The notes under the pieces are model-generated. The model made no database searches and had not been told where the DNA came from. It saw only the letters and a program-made list of their open reading frames with translations. This document shows, in pieces, positions 25,461-39,185 of a stretch of 64,000 nucleotides of DNA. Every line of letters begins with the position of its first letter. Position 1 is the first letter of the stretch. The position numbers and the translations under genes were made by a program. The stretch lies in NCBI RefSeq assembly GCF_000023865.1, contig NC_013159.1:3932001-3996000 (forward strand), given 5' to 3'. The DNA comes from Saccharomonospora viridis DSM 43017. GTDB lineage: Bacteria > Actinomycetota > Actinomycetes > Mycobacteriales > Pseudonocardiaceae.

Positions 25461-25771
25461 TCGATCTTCTTCCGCTCCAGCTCCAGGTAGCCGTTCGCGA
25501 TGTCGAACAGCGTCTCCTGCACACTCTGATCGGCCACCCGCTGAGCGAGCTCCTGCAGCTGCCGGGCCTTCTCCTCGGCCCCGGACGCCACCGTCTCGGG
25601 GTCCACGTTGACGCTCAGATCGACGATCTGCAGCGCCTCAGCGCACACCGCCGCCTTGTCCCCGGTGGCCTCGACCTGCTCCACGGCCGAGTTCACCTCG
25701 TCACAGCCCACCAACACGAGCCCTGACAGCACCACGGCGGCGCACAGCTCGCGAACACCCGATTTCCGCAT
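25385..25771 (-). CDS. Small lipoprotein, unknown
   Basis: A 128-residue protein with an N-terminal signal ending in the lipobox LVGC (Cys23), so it should be lipid-anchored outside the membrane. The mature part is acidic and predicted mainly helical (EKARQLQELAQRVAD and following). Two cysteines (about 42 and 127) may pair. No family recognised. It converges on and overlaps the MFS gene. Confidence 0.75.
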   Translation of the reverse strand: MRKSGVRELCAAVVLSGLVLVGCDEVNSAVEQVEATGDKAAVCAEALQIVDLSVNVDPETVASGAEEKARQLQELAQRVADQSVQETLFDIANGYLELERKKIDHLSDFSAWLERNLGRLDELRRACL

Positions 25772-25922
25772 GATCACGACGTTACCGGCTGACGTGACAC
25801 ACTCGACGGAACCCGGGCGTTACCGGGTCGAGACACGGACGACCCGGGCAGGTCCGGCGGGACGACCGCACGAACCCGTGGCCCGGGAATCCGAACACCC
25901 GACCCGGCGAGACGTTCCCCGC

Positions 25923-28234
<2,312 letters not shown>

Positions 28235-28419
28235 TGCCTCGTTCCTCCTCGCATGCCACGCCTGCCGCCGATCCGGTCTCGACGTCGGCGCGTCGGATCG
28301 CTTCGGGCGCCAAGGATACCGGCCTGCCGGGGAACGAATACCCGACTCTGTGGCAGTAACCACTCTGTATCCGGCTCGTACCTGCACTTTCTCGGACCAA
28401 ACGGAATACTCGTCACACG

Positions 28420-29028
28420 ATGAAGGAAATGAAGAACAAGAAAGCCGACACGAGCGTCCCCATCCACGATCTGCTCGCCCACCGCTGGAGCCCGCGGGCC
28501 CTCGACCCGGAGGCGGAGGTGAGCGTCGACCAGCTCCGCGCTCTGCTCGAGGCGGCGCGCTGGGCGCCGTCGTGCGGCAACACCCAGCCCAGCCGCTACA
28601 TCGTGGGCCGGCGTGGGGACCAGACGTACAAGCGCATCCTGAGCACGCTGACGGAGAGCAACCAGGCATGGGCGCACCGCGCGGGCGCGTTGCTCGTGGG
28701 TTGCGCCGTGACCCGCAACGAGAAGGGCGCCGTGCCGATGGCCGAGTACGGCGTCGGCCTCGCGACCGAGAACCTCGTGCTGCAGGCTGTCTCGGAGGGG
28801 TTGGCGGCACGTCAGATGGCCGGCTTCGACGCCGAAGCGGTGCGCCGCGAGTTCTCCCTGCCCGACGACGTGCTCCCACTCGTGGTGATCGCCGTGGGCG
28901 TGGCCACCGACGCCTCGATCTTCACCGACGAACGGGACATCGCCCGGGAAGGTGCCCCGCGGGAGCGGATCACACTGTCCGACCTCGCCTTCACCGACGA
29001 GTGGGGGAACTCCGCCTTCCCCGAGTGA
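28420..29028 (+). CDS. Nitroreductase-family flavoprotein
   Basis: A 202-residue nitroreductase fold protein: [11 protein letters not shown] and [18 protein letters not shown] are the FMN-binding elements and [11 protein letters not shown] lies in the dimer interface. It should use FMN and NAD(P)H to reduce nitro compounds or quinones; the natural substrate is unknown. Start at ATG 28420 or 28429; no ideal Shine-Dalgarno for either. It diverges from lysC across 185 bases. Confidence 0.88.
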   Translation: MKEMKNKKADTSVPIHDLLAHRWSPRALDPEAEVSVDQLRALLEAARWAPSCGNTQPSRYIVGRRGDQTYKRILSTLTESNQAWAHRAGALLVGCAVTRNEKGAVPMAEYGVGLATENLVLQAVSEGLAARQMAGFDAEAVRREFSLPDDVLPLVVIAVGVATDASIFTDERDIAREGAPRERITLSDLAFTDEWGNSAFPE

Positions 29029-29117
29029 GCCCACGTTCCCGACCGTCCCCGAAGAGAGCGGCGGCCCGTGGCGACGCGCAGCGACTCGGGACCGCCACAC
29101 CGGGAAAGCGGTGAAGC

Positions 29118-29579
29118 TCAGCGCGCGGCGTCCTCACCACCCACGGCACGCACGATGCGCACGGCGATCGACGAGGCCACGAGCCAGAAGATCGCGGCGA
29201 TGCCGTAGTTGAGCAGCACGGCCAGTTTCGGGTCCTCGGGCACGAACAGGTCCTTGAACCCGATCACCGCGACGTCGGCGGCCTCGGACACGAACGACAC
29301 GATGCCGTTGTCGGGATTGCCCGCGCCCACCACGAAGATCACGTGCAACACCAGCACGGTGGCGAGCACGAGCCCGACCCAGCGCACCCCGCCCGAGAGC
29401 ATCCGGACCACACCGGCCCGCACAGCCCGCCAATCGGTACCGCGCGACCGACGCCGGGATCGACGTGGCGGGCTCTTCGGCTCTTCGCCCGCCTTGTCAT
29501 CCGCTGTGACACGACTCTCGACGGCCACATTCGACCGCGACCGCGCACGTGGGCCATCGTCAGCGTGATGTGCACCCAT
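29118..29579 (-). CDS. Membrane protein, unknown
   Basis: A 153-residue protein with a basic, Arg- and Ser-rich cytoplasmic N terminus (1-55), then two membrane helices (about residues 68-88 and 122-142) flanking an extracellular loop with VPEDPKLAVLLNYG. Conserved-hypothetical type in actinobacteria near leuA. ATG at 29579 was taken as start; a TTG/GTG extension to 29609 is possible. Confidence 0.7.
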   Translation of the reverse strand: MGAHHADDGPRARSRSNVAVESRVTADDKAGEEPKSPPRRSRRRSRGTDWRAVRAGVVRMLSGGVRWVGLVLATVLVLHVIFVVGAGNPDNGIVSFVSEAADVAVIGFKDLFVPEDPKLAVLLNYGIAAIFWLVASSIAVRIVRAVGGEDAAR

Positions 29580-29673
29580 ACCAGCAGTTTCGCATGAGAG
29601 GAAGCACAAAGGCTACGCGCCGGTAAGTCCCGCCGCCCTCCCCGTGGATAACGGTTCGGCCACGCCCCGCTGC

Positions 29674-29701
29674 TTGCACAGGCCCGATCGGGCGTTAAGC
29701 T
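29674..29701 (+). promoter_or_regulatory. Promoter of the leuA leader
   Basis: TTGCAC (29674-29679) and TAAGCT (29696-29701) are spaced by 16 bases and would start transcription right at the GTG of the leader peptide (29709), so the leader is probably leaderless. Confidence 0.55.
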
Positions 29702-29708
29702 GACTTTC

Positions 29709-29753
29709 GTGGCGTTCGCGCTCCTTCTCCTTCGCTGCCGCGACGGGGCCTGA
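29709..29753 (+). CDS. leuL: leuA leader peptide
   Basis: A 14-codon frame, MAFALLLLRCRDGA, with four consecutive leucine codons (CTC CTT CTC CTT, 29721-29732). The stop is immediately followed by the second half of a terminator hairpin. Ribosome stalling at the Leu codons when leucyl-tRNA is scarce would cover the left arm of that hairpin. This arrangement is known for leuA leaders of actinobacteria. Confidence 0.85.
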   Translation: MAFALLLLRCRDGA

Positions 29754-29777
29754 CTTTCGACCGGCTCCCCGTCGCGG
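29738..29777 (+). terminator. leuA attenuator hairpin
   Basis: CCGCGACGGGG (29738-29748), overlapping the end of the leader peptide, pairs perfectly with CCCCGTCGCGG (29767-29777) and is followed by GGATCTTT. Formation of this stem ends transcription 120 bases before leuA; a ribosome held on the Leu codons just before it would favour read-through. Confidence 0.85.
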
Positions 29778-29865
29778 GGATCTTTGGTGTTCTCACTCGC
29801 GCCACAACGCCGGTCGTCCACAGGTTTCACCGACTTTCCGACAGGTCGACGAAGACCTGCCGTAA

Positions 29866-31680
<1,815 letters not shown>

Positions 31681-31745
31681 GGCCGTGATCACGGCACGGC
31701 GGTGCGGCTGACGACTTCTCGGCCGCAGCGACGTTGGATGGTGGT

Positions 31746-32300
31746 GTGGACGACGTCTCGCTGCTGCTCCTCTTCGCCGTCGCCGTCGTGCCGTTGGTGC
31801 CGACGGAGATCGCGCTCATCGGCATGGGGGTCGCCGCCGCGAACGGTGGCGACCCCTTTCCGCTTGTGCTGGCCGTGGCGGCAGCGGGCTGCCTGATCTG
31901 CGACATCGGCCTGTACCTGGTGGGCAGGGTCGGTGGGGCGCACCTGCTCGACCGGTTGCGGGCGCGCCCCTCCGCCGACGCGAGCGCCCGCTGGATCGGC
32001 CGCCACCTGGACCGGTGCGGAGTGCCGATCCTCGTGCTCGCGCGGTGGCTGCCCGCGGGCGGCACCGTCGGCGCGTTGCTGGCGGGCTCGCTGCGCTGGT
32101 CGGGTTCGCGGTTCGTCTCGGCGTCGTTGATCGGCGTGCCGTTGTGGTGCGCCTACGCGGGCGGGCTCGGATACCTGGGTGGTGCGCTGGCGGAGCAGTC
32201 CCACCTCGGCGTCGTCATCTCCGCGGTCCTCGCCCTGACCGTGGCCGTCGTGATCGCGGCGATGTTCCGCCGCGCCACGTCCGCCTCCGCACGGGCATGA
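31746..32300 (+). CDS. DedA/VTT-type membrane protein
   Basis: A 184-residue integral membrane protein with four or five hydrophobic helices and a re-entrant region around LARWLPAGGTVGALLAG, which resembles the DedA core. DedA proteins recycle or flip undecaprenyl or phospholipid carriers. GTG at 31746 was taken as the start; a TTG at 31734 is possible. It ends 7 bases before the WYL regulator gene and is likely co-transcribed. Confidence 0.78.
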   Translation: MDDVSLLLLFAVAVVPLVPTEIALIGMGVAAANGGDPFPLVLAVAAAGCLICDIGLYLVGRVGGAHLLDRLRARPSADASARWIGRHLDRCGVPILVLARWLPAGGTVGALLAGSLRWSGSRFVSASLIGVPLWCAYAGGLGYLGGALAEQSHLGVVISAVLALTVAVVIAAMFRRATSASARA

Positions 32301-32307
32301 TGGCGGG

Positions 32308-33279
32308 GTGCGAGCCGAACGTCTGGTGGCCCTGTTGTTCACCCTGCAGAGCCGACGCAGTGCGACGGTGGCAGAGCTCGCGAAGGCGCTCGGGGTGTCA
32401 CAGCGCACCATGCACCGCGACCTCGCGGCCCTGCAGGCCTCCGGCGTTCCACTCTGGACGGAGCCCGGTCGTTACGGCGGTGTGCGCCTGGTCGAGGGCT
32501 GGCGCACGCGCCTCGACGGCCTGACGGCGCGGGAGGCGGTGGCCCTCTTCGCGATGGGGGCGCCGAGGGCGTTGGCCGAACTCGGGTTGGGCACGGCCGT
32601 CGCCGTAGCGCACGCGAAGGTGACCGCCACCCTGCCCGCGCCGCTGCGTGAGCAGGCCCGGCAGGTGGCGCAACGCTTCCACCTCGACGCACCCCGCTGG
32701 TTCCGCCCCGACGAGGACACCGCCCACCTCGCCGACCTGGCGCAGGCCGTCTGGGAGGAGACGCGGTTGCGGGTGCGCTACCGCCCCAGCGGCGCCGGCG
32801 AGGAGGTCGAGCGGACGCTCGACCCGCTGGGCCTCGTGCTGAAGGCGGGCGTGTGGTATCTCGTCGCGCGAGCGCAGCGTTCGATCCGCACCTACCGCGT
32901 CGCGCGGATCACCGCCGTCGAGCATCTCGCCGAACCCGCCGACCGTCCCGAGGATTTCGACCTCGCGGGTTGGTGGGCGGACTCGTCGGCGCGGTTCGAG
33001 CGCTCGCTGCGCCGGCTCCCGGTGCGGGTGCGGTTGAGCGCGGCCGGTGTGCGGGCACTGCCGGTGGTGCTGGACGCCGACCTCGCCACGTCGGCACTGG
33101 ACGGTGCGCGCCCCGGCCCCGAAGGCTGGACCGAGACCGTCATCGAGTTCGAAGCACCCGACGTCGCGGTGGGGCAACTGCTCGCCCTCGGCACCGAGGT
33201 GGAGGTGCTCGAACCGGCATCGGTGCGAGCGGGCCTCGCCGAGGTGGGCCGACGCATCGCGCAGCGCCACGGCGGATAG
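32308..33279 (+). CDS. WYL-domain HTH transcriptional regulator
   Basis: A 323-residue regulator with an N-terminal DeoR/HTH_11 winged helix (SATVAELAKALGVSQRTMHRDL), a WYL domain (about 135-220, including WYLVARAQRSIRTYRVARI) and a C-terminal WCX region. WYL proteins sense ligands such as nucleic acids or small molecules. Its target is not evident; adjacent genes are the DedA protein upstream and a gene remnant downstream. Confidence 0.9.
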   Translation: MRAERLVALLFTLQSRRSATVAELAKALGVSQRTMHRDLAALQASGVPLWTEPGRYGGVRLVEGWRTRLDGLTAREAVALFAMGAPRALAELGLGTAVAVAHAKVTATLPAPLREQARQVAQRFHLDAPRWFRPDEDTAHLADLAQAVWEETRLRVRYRPSGAGEEVERTLDPLGLVLKAGVWYLVARAQRSIRTYRVARITAVEHLAEPADRPEDFDLAGWWADSSARFERSLRRLPVRVRLSAAGVRALPVVLDADLATSALDGARPGPEGWTETVIEFEAPDVAVGQLLALGTEVEVLEPASVRAGLAEVGRRIAQRHGG

Positions 33280-33411
33280 TCCCGGCGCCCTCCCGTGTCC
33301 GTCGGTGGGGGACGCCCTACCCCGCACCGGCGGGTTCACTCCAGTGTGGATCGTCGACGGCGCGGGCAGGCCGGAGCGCGCCCCTTCCCGACACACCCGG
33401 AGGCCCTCGCC

Positions 33412-33735
33412 GTGGCGACCCTGTCGAAGCCGTTCACCGCCTTACGCCGGTGGCACACGCCGTTGCTGGCCCATTCCACGCTCATGGGCGTGCTGGTGGT
33501 CGTGTCGTTGATCGGCCTGATCGTCGATCCTCGCACGCTCGGCGGCGAATCCGTCTGGGTCAAGCCGCTCAAGTTCGGGCTGTCTTTCGCAGGCTACGGG
33601 CTGACCCTCGCGTGGCTTTTGTCCACTCTGGTGAGAGGACGGCGCGCGGGCTGGTGGTTCGGCACCGCGTTCGCCGTCAGCGGTGTCCTCGCCGGAACCG
33701 GCGCGGCGGCCGTCGTCGTCGCCCCGCCGCGCCCT
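33412..33735 (+). pseudogene. 3'-truncated membrane protein gene
   Basis: From GTG 33412 the frame encodes a helix-rich N terminus (VKPLKFGLSFAGYGLTLAWLL) typical of actinobacterial membrane proteins of around 300 residues, with three hydrophobic segments. After about 33735 the frame reads antisense into the SDR gene and loses membrane character, stopping only at 34254. The 3' part seems lost by deletion at the SDR junction. Confidence 0.6.
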
Positions 33736-33756
33736 CCGCAGGACCGCTGCGCGACC

Positions 33757-34671
33757 TCAGCGGTAACCGGTCGGGTCGGCGGGTTTGCCCTGCTGCTCCA
33801 CCTCCGCGATGTAGCGCCACCCGTCGGGACGGCTGCCGTCGACGTCGTCGATCTCGTAGAGCTTCGCGAGCCGGCCGCTGTCGAGCGTCTGCCCCGAGAA
33901 GCGCTCCTTGTTGGGATCGGCGGCCAAGGCCGCGACGGTGCGGCCCACGAACGTCGGTGTCTCGGAGATGCAGAAGTGCGGCTGCTCGGCCAGCGCGTCC
34001 CGCCAGTTCTCCTCCGTGACGCCGAACTCGTCGAGCATCGCCTCCGAGCGGATCCAGCCGGGGGTGAACGCCACGGCCGTGCAGCCGTACTTCGCGGTCT
34101 CGGCGGCCTCCCCGATGGCGAAGGGGTGCGCCGCCGCCTTGGCGACGTAGAACGCGAGCGTGGTGCCCTCGCGGTACTTCGCGTTGTGCTCGGCCGTGCC
34201 GTCGGTGAGCTCCACGACCAGTCCACCGCGCTGCTTCACCACCAGCGGAAGTAGGAAGTGCGACGTGATGAGGTGCGCGTCGATGCCCAGGCGGATCATC
34301 CGCAGGCTCGCCTCCAGCGGGTGTTCCCAGACCGGATTGCCCCAGCCCAGGTGGGTGTCGCCGCCCCAGATGCCGTCCACGAGGATGTCGAGCCTGCCGT
34401 GCTCGGCGTCGATGCGCTCCGCCAGTGCGCGCACCTGTTCCGGATCGAGGTGGTCGACCCGCACCGCGACGCCCTTGCCACCCGCCTTCTCGATCAGTTC
34501 GACGGTGCCCTCGATGGTCTCCGGCCTGCCGACCTCCGACCGGTGCTCGCCGGACGTGCGGCCCGTGACGTAGACGAAGGCTCCCGCCCGCGCCAACTCC
34601 ACCGCGATCGCCCGGCTCGCACCCCGCGTACCACCCGCGACCAATGCGATCTTGCCTGTCAGTTCGTTCAT
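33757..34671 (-). CDS. Short-chain dehydrogenase/reductase
   Basis: A 304-residue SDR. The nucleotide-binding motif GGTRGASRA (13-21) replaces the usual final Gly with Ser; VDHLD, LVDGIW and the active-site YVAK follow. The C-terminal extension after about residue 250 is longer than usual. Substrate unknown. It lies 25 bases downstream of a LysR gene on the same strand and is probably co-transcribed with it. Confidence 0.88.
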   Translation of the reverse strand: MNELTGKIALVAGGTRGASRAIAVELARAGAFVYVTGRTSGEHRSEVGRPETIEGTVELIEKAGGKGVAVRVDHLDPEQVRALAERIDAEHGRLDILVDGIWGGDTHLGWGNPVWEHPLEASLRMIRLGIDAHLITSHFLLPLVVKQRGGLVVELTDGTAEHNAKYREGTTLAFYVAKAAAHPFAIGEAAETAKYGCTAVAFTPGWIRSEAMLDEFGVTEENWRDALAEQPHFCISETPTFVGRTVAALAADPNKERFSGQTLDSGRLAKLYEIDDVDGSRPDGWRYIAEVEQQGKPADPTGYR

Positions 34672-34696
34672 GCCTTCACCGTTCCCGCGAACCCTG

Positions 34697-35611
34697 TCAC
34701 CTACCGGCAGGGTTCGCGGAACTCACCTCGTCGGCTTCCGCGCGAAGAGCGGCGAGCACCGCCGCGACGGCGGGTCGCGTCGCCGATCCGGGGCGGAGGA
34801 CGGCCTCCACCTGCCGGGCCGCCCGGATGCCGGAGAGCTCCTTGCGCAGCACGCGGCGGGTGTCCATCGTGTAGCGCGGCAGCAACGCGATGCCCTGACC
34901 CGCCGCCACGAGCGCCTCCGTGATGCGGAAGTCGTTGATGCGGTGCACGATCCGGGGCCGCACGCCCGTGCGCACGGCCAGCGACCGCATCACGTCGTCC
35001 ACCGGAAAACCCACGTCGACGCTGATCCACGGCTCGTCGGCCAACTCGTTCGGCTCGACGCGCTGCCGCCCCGCCAGCCGATGGCGCAGCGGCAGCGCCA
35101 CGTCGAGCGGCTCACGCAGCAGATGCACCGCGTCCAACCGGTCGGAGGGAAACGGCTCACCGTGCTCGTCGCGGTGGGCCACCACCACGTCGTAGTCGGC
35201 GACGAGCCTCGGCACCTCGGCGGGAGTCATGTCGACGTCCCGCACCTCGACGTCCAGCCCGGCATGGGCGGCGACCCTGCGGAGGAAACCGGGAAGCAGC
35301 AGCAACCCCGCCGACGGGAACAGCGCCACACGCACCCGGCCGCGCGGCGCGCTGCGGTAGGCGTCGAGCTCGGCCTCCGCCCGTTGCACGGCGGCGAGCA
35401 CGTCGTCGGCCCTGGCCACCAACGCCCGTCCCGCGTCCGTCAGCCGCAGCCCGCGCCCGGACGGCTCCGTCAGCGGCACCCCCACCTCACGCTGCAGTGC
35501 CCGCAACTGCTGGGACACCGCCGACGGCGTGCAGTGCAGGGCCTCCGCGGTGGCGGTCACGCTGCCCCGGTCGGCGAACTCGCGCAGTGTTCGGAGTCTG
35601 GTCACGTCCAC
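34697..35611 (-). CDS. LysR-family transcriptional regulator
   Basis: A 304-residue LTTR. The N-terminal HTH has SVTATAEALHCTPSAVSQQL and the effector domain runs from about residue 90. It is divergent from the CoA-transferase gene across 63 bases, which is the usual arrangement for a LysR target, and upstream of the SDR gene. Either or both may be its targets. GTG start. Confidence 0.9.
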   Translation of the reverse strand: MDVTRLRTLREFADRGSVTATAEALHCTPSAVSQQLRALQREVGVPLTEPSGRGLRLTDAGRALVARADDVLAAVQRAEAELDAYRSAPRGRVRVALFPSAGLLLLPGFLRRVAAHAGLDVEVRDVDMTPAEVPRLVADYDVVVAHRDEHGEPFPSDRLDAVHLLREPLDVALPLRHRLAGRQRVEPNELADEPWISVDVGFPVDDVMRSLAVRTGVRPRIVHRINDFRITEALVAAGQGIALLPRYTMDTRRVLRKELSGIRAARQVEAVLRPGSATRPAVAAVLAALRAEADEVSSANPAGR

Positions 35612-35674
35612 AGGGGCATATAAGCACCGGCGGAGATCCCTTACCGACCATCGCCGTCGACATACGATCGATTC

Positions 35675-37084
35675 GTGGGTTCAGAGAGTGTGACGCGCGG
35701 TCTCATGGCGACGATGTGGGCCGCCCTGGCCGGAGATCCCGGTCGGCTGGATCGGGTCGCTTGTGAGGGGACCGGCGCGCTGCCCTCGCCCTTCCCGGTG
35801 TCCGAACTGGCCACCGCCGTCGTGGGTGTCACCGGGTGCGCGGTAGCCGAACTTCTCGAGGTCGTCGGCGACAGCAGCGGACGCGCCCACGTACACGTCG
35901 ATCACGCAGCCGCCTCGGGTTGGTTCGGGTTCTCGCTGCGGCCGGACGGGTGGCAGCTCCCGGCGGCCTGGGACCCGATCGCAGGGAACTACCAAGGTGC
36001 CGACGGGTGGGTTCGGCTCCACACGAACGTACCCGCGCACCGGCAGGCTGCCCTCGACGTCCTCGGCGTGCCGGAATCCCGAGCCGGGGTGGCGCAGGCC
36101 TGCCGGGGCTGGAACGTCGTCGAACTCGAGGAGCGGATCGTCGCGCGGGGCGGCTGTGCCGGCGCCATGCGGTCGCTCACCGAATGGCGCCGACACCCGC
36201 AGGGCCGCGCAAGCACCCACGCGCCGCTGCTGGAGCGGATCGTGTCCGAGCCCGCACCGACATCGTCGTCGTCCTTGTCGAAGTGGGCGCCCAGCCCTCG
36301 ACGCCCCCTCACCGGTGTGCGCGTGCTGGATCTGACGCGGGTACTCGCCGGGCCGGTCGCCACCCGGACGCTCGCGGGCCTGGGCGCCACCGTGCTCCGA
36401 CTCGACCCGCCGGACTGGGCAGAACCCGGCTTGGTGCCCGAAGTGACGGTGGGTAAGCGCTGCGCCCGAGTCGACTTCGGGACTCCCTCCGGTCGAGCAC
36501 GGGTGGAGTCACTGCTCGCCGAGGCGGACGTGGTCGTCCACGGCCTGCGGCCGGGGGCTCTCGAACGAGCGGGGCTCGGCGCACGACGTCGGGAACGGAT
36601 CCGTCCAGGGATCGTGGACGTCGCGCTCTCCGCGTACGGCTGGGCGGGCCCATGGGCGCACCGCCGAGGTTTCGACAGCGTGGTGCAACTGACCTCCGGC
36701 CTCGCCGCCGAAGGCGCGCGCCGCCGTGGCACGGACACTCCGGCGTCGTTGCCGGTCCAGGCTCTCGACCACGCCGCCGGCTGGTTCCTCGCCGCTGCCA
36801 CGCTGCGTGCTCTGGCCGAACGTCATCGCGGGCACGGAGGGGTCCGCCTGCGCACCTCGCTGGCCGGTATCGCGAACCTGCTGGCCGACGCTCCTCCGGG
36901 GCACGCCCAAGCGGAGCTCGACCCCGCGTCGGTACCGGACTCCGGGCAGCTCGAACAGACCGACTGGGGACCTGCTCGTCGCATGGTCGCTCCGTTCGCC
37001 GTGACCGGCGCTGACACGACGACGCTCGGCTTCACTCGCGGGGCCGTGGACCTGGGCCGCGACGAACCGACCTGGACCGAGTAG
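35675..37084 (+). CDS. Family III CoA-transferase (CaiB/BaiF type)
   Basis: A 469-residue protein in which residues about 205-390 match CoA-transferase family III (LTGVRVLDLTRVLAGPVATR, then LGATVLRLDPP, then GFDSVVQLTSGLA). The first 200 residues form an additional domain with weak resemblance to the same family, so this may be an internally duplicated, single-chain form. It would move CoA between carboxylic acids or act as an acyl-CoA racemase. It diverges from the LysR gene. Confidence 0.8.
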   Translation: MGSESVTRGLMATMWAALAGDPGRLDRVACEGTGALPSPFPVSELATAVVGVTGCAVAELLEVVGDSSGRAHVHVDHAAASGWFGFSLRPDGWQLPAAWDPIAGNYQGADGWVRLHTNVPAHRQAALDVLGVPESRAGVAQACRGWNVVELEERIVARGGCAGAMRSLTEWRRHPQGRASTHAPLLERIVSEPAPTSSSSLSKWAPSPRRPLTGVRVLDLTRVLAGPVATRTLAGLGATVLRLDPPDWAEPGLVPEVTVGKRCARVDFGTPSGRARVESLLAEADVVVHGLRPGALERAGLGARRRERIRPGIVDVALSAYGWAGPWAHRRGFDSVVQLTSGLAAEGARRRGTDTPASLPVQALDHAAGWFLAAATLRALAERHRGHGGVRLRTSLAGIANLLADAPPGHAQAELDPASVPDSGQLEQTDWGPARRMVAPFAVTGADTTTLGFTRGAVDLGRDEPTWTE

Positions 37085-37224
37085 AGGCTCTCCCCTTCAC
37101 GCCGCGCTCGACGTCGGGCGTACATCCCTCGAGTAGGGGTCGGCGACCTTCTTGAAGCTGCGCTTCACAGTCGGTGCATTTATTCTCGGTGGTCCTTCAC
37201 CGTGTTTCGGGCGAAGCTGGGACC

Positions 37225-38175
37225 GTGCCACGTCTCGATCGACTTCTCGCCGTGCTCACCGCCGTCCTCTGGGGCTGCAACTTCCTCGCGGTCCACGCGA
37301 TGCTCACGCACTTCCCACCGCTGTTCGCGGGCTGCATCCGGTTCGTGCTCGTCGCCCTGCCCACGATGGTCTTCGTGCCGTGGCCGAAAGTCCGAGTCCG
37401 GTGGCTGATCGGGTACGGCCTCGGGTTCGCCACGTTGCAGTTCGCGTTCCTGTTCGTCGCCATGGACACCGGCATGCCGACCGGACTCGCGTCGCTCGTG
37501 TTGCAGGCCTCGGCGCCGTTCACCGTCGTCCTCGGTGCGCTGCTGTTGCGGGAACGGTTGAGCGGCCGACAGGTCGTGGGCATCGTCTTCGCCGTCCTCG
37601 GCATGGCGGCCATCGCGTGGCAACGCGCCGAGCACGCGGCTCTGCTGCCGGTGATCCTGACCCTGCTCGGCGCCCTGAGCTGGGCGGTGGGCAACCTGTG
37701 CGCGCGCAAGGCCGAGGCTGTCAACCCGCTGCACTTCACGCTGTGGGCGTCGGTGGTCCCGCCGATCCCGATGTTCGCGCTGTCACTGCTCTTCGAAGGG
37801 CTGGACGCCCAGTGGACCGCGGTGTCGACGGCGTTGTCCGGCGACGCCTGGATCGCGCTCGCGGGCCTGGCCTACGTCGTGGTCTTCGGCACGGTCGTGG
37901 GCTCGGGCATCTGGACCACGCTCATGCGCCGCAACCCCGCGAGCACGGTCGCGCCCTTCTCGTTGCTGGTGCCCGTGGTGGGGCTCAGTCTGGCGTTCGT
38001 CCTGCTCGACGAGCGACCGACGCCCGTGGAGATCGCTGCCGCGGTGGTCGTGGTCGGCGGAGTGCTGTTGGGGTCACTTCCCCGCCGACCACGACGGCGC
38101 GCTCAGGCCGACACCGGCTCCTCCGCCGGCTCCGACCGCGGCGACACGCGCCCCGCGAGGATGTCCTCGGCGTAG
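37225..38175 (+). CDS. EamA/DMT-superfamily exporter
   Basis: A 316-residue membrane protein with about ten helices arranged as two EamA repeats (first [18 protein letters not shown], second [19 protein letters not shown]). Such proteins export amino acids or metabolites. GTG at 37225 with GCTGGGA upstream was chosen over 37174. The hydrophilic C terminus overlaps the convergent dppF gene by 73 bases. Confidence 0.85.
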   Translation: MPRLDRLLAVLTAVLWGCNFLAVHAMLTHFPPLFAGCIRFVLVALPTMVFVPWPKVRVRWLIGYGLGFATLQFAFLFVAMDTGMPTGLASLVLQASAPFTVVLGALLLRERLSGRQVVGIVFAVLGMAAIAWQRAEHAALLPVILTLLGALSWAVGNLCARKAEAVNPLHFTLWASVVPPIPMFALSLLFEGLDAQWTAVSTALSGDAWIALAGLAYVVVFGTVVGSGIWTTLMRRNPASTVAPFSLLVPVVGLSLAFVLLDERPTPVEIAAAVVVVGGVLLGSLPRRPRRRAQADTGSSAGSDRGDTRPARMSSA

Positions 38176-39185
38176 TGGCAGGCCACCCGGTGACCGTTGC
38201 CCACGTCGCGCAGCGCAGGCCGCTCGGTGTCGCACAGCGTCTCCTGCCGCCACGGGCAACGCGTGTGGAAACGGCACCCGCTGGGCGGATCGGCCGGGGA
38301 GGGTAAATCGCCGGAGAGCAGGATCTGCTCACGCCGGTCCTCCACGACCGGATCGGGCACCGGGATCGCCGACAGCAGCGCCTTCGTGTACGGGTGCAGC
38401 GGCTGCTCGTAGAGGGAGTCCGCATCGGATTCCTCCACGAGCGTCCCCAGGTACATCACGCCGATCCGGTCGGAGATGTGCCGCACCACGGCCAGGTCGT
38501 GGGCGATCACCACGTAGGTGAGCCCGAACTCGTTCTGCAGGTCCTCCAACAGGTTGATCACCTGTGCCTGCACCGACACGTCCAGCGCCGACACCGGCTC
38601 GTCGGCCACGATCAGGTCCGGCTGCAACGCCAACGCCCTGGCGATGCCGATGCGCTGCCGCTGGCCCCCGGAGAACTCGTGCGGGTACTTCCGCAGCGCG
38701 TTCGCGGGGAGCCCGACCGCCGACAACAGTTCCTTGAGCCTGGCCCGTGTGCGCTCCGGATCGGTGGCGAGTCCGTGGGCCCGCATCCCCTCCGCCAGCA
38801 ACGACTCCACCGACTGGCGTGGGTCGAGGCTCGACAGTGGGTCCTGAAACACCATCTGCATCCGCTTGCGCATGGTGCGCAGCTTCTCGCCCCGCAACGA
38901 GGACAGGTCGATCCCGTCGAAGGTGATAGTGCCCCCGGTGGGTTCGATGAGCCGCAGCAACGCCCGGCCGAGCGTGGTCTTACCGCAACCGGACTCGCCG
39001 ACGAGTCCGTACGTCTCACCCCGGTTCACGTGCAGGCTCACACCGTCCACGGCGTAGACGTGACCGACGGTGCGGTCGAACAGGAGCCCCCGTTTGATCG
39101 GGAAATGCACCTTGACGTCGTCGAGGACCAGCAGTTTCTGTTCGGCCGCGTCCGCGTGGTCGGCCCGTGCGGCTTCGTCGGTCAT
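38103..39185 (-). CDS. dppF: Peptide ABC transporter ATPase, DppF/OppF type
   Basis: A 360-residue ABC ATPase with Walker A GESGCGKT (63-70), signature FSGGQRQR, Walker B LIVADEP and the C-terminal oligopeptide-transporter extension with Cys residues (CRFHTRCPW, then ETLCDTE) that bind a cluster in Dpp/Opp ATPases. The ATG overlaps the dppD stop by four bases. Last gene of the dppABCDF-like operon. Confidence 0.93.
   Translation of the reverse strand: MTDEAARADHADAAEQKLLVLDDVKVHFPIKRGLLFDRTVGHVYAVDGVSLHVNRGETYGLVGESGCGKTTLGRALLRLIEPTGGTITFDGIDLSSLRGEKLRTMRKRMQMVFQDPLSSLDPRQSVESLLAEGMRAHGLATDPERTRARLKELLSAVGLPANALRKYPHEFSGGQRQRIGIARALALQPDLIVADEPVSALDVSVQAQVINLLEDLQNEFGLTYVVIAHDLAVVRHISDRIGVMYLGTLVEESDADSLYEQPLHPYTKALLSAIPVPDPVVEDRREQILLSGDLPSPADPPSGCRFHTRCPWRQETLCDTERPALRDVGNGHRVACHYAEDILAGRVSPRSEPAEEPVSA

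Noticed and set aside
28235-28879. Upstream extension of the lysC frame
   Set aside because: It is Arg- and Pro-rich, antisense to the nitroreductase gene, and the strong GGAGGAA before 28234 fixes the true start.
37180-37739. Antisense frames within the EamA gene
   Set aside because: They are charged, repeat-free shadows of a membrane protein gene with ten clear helices.
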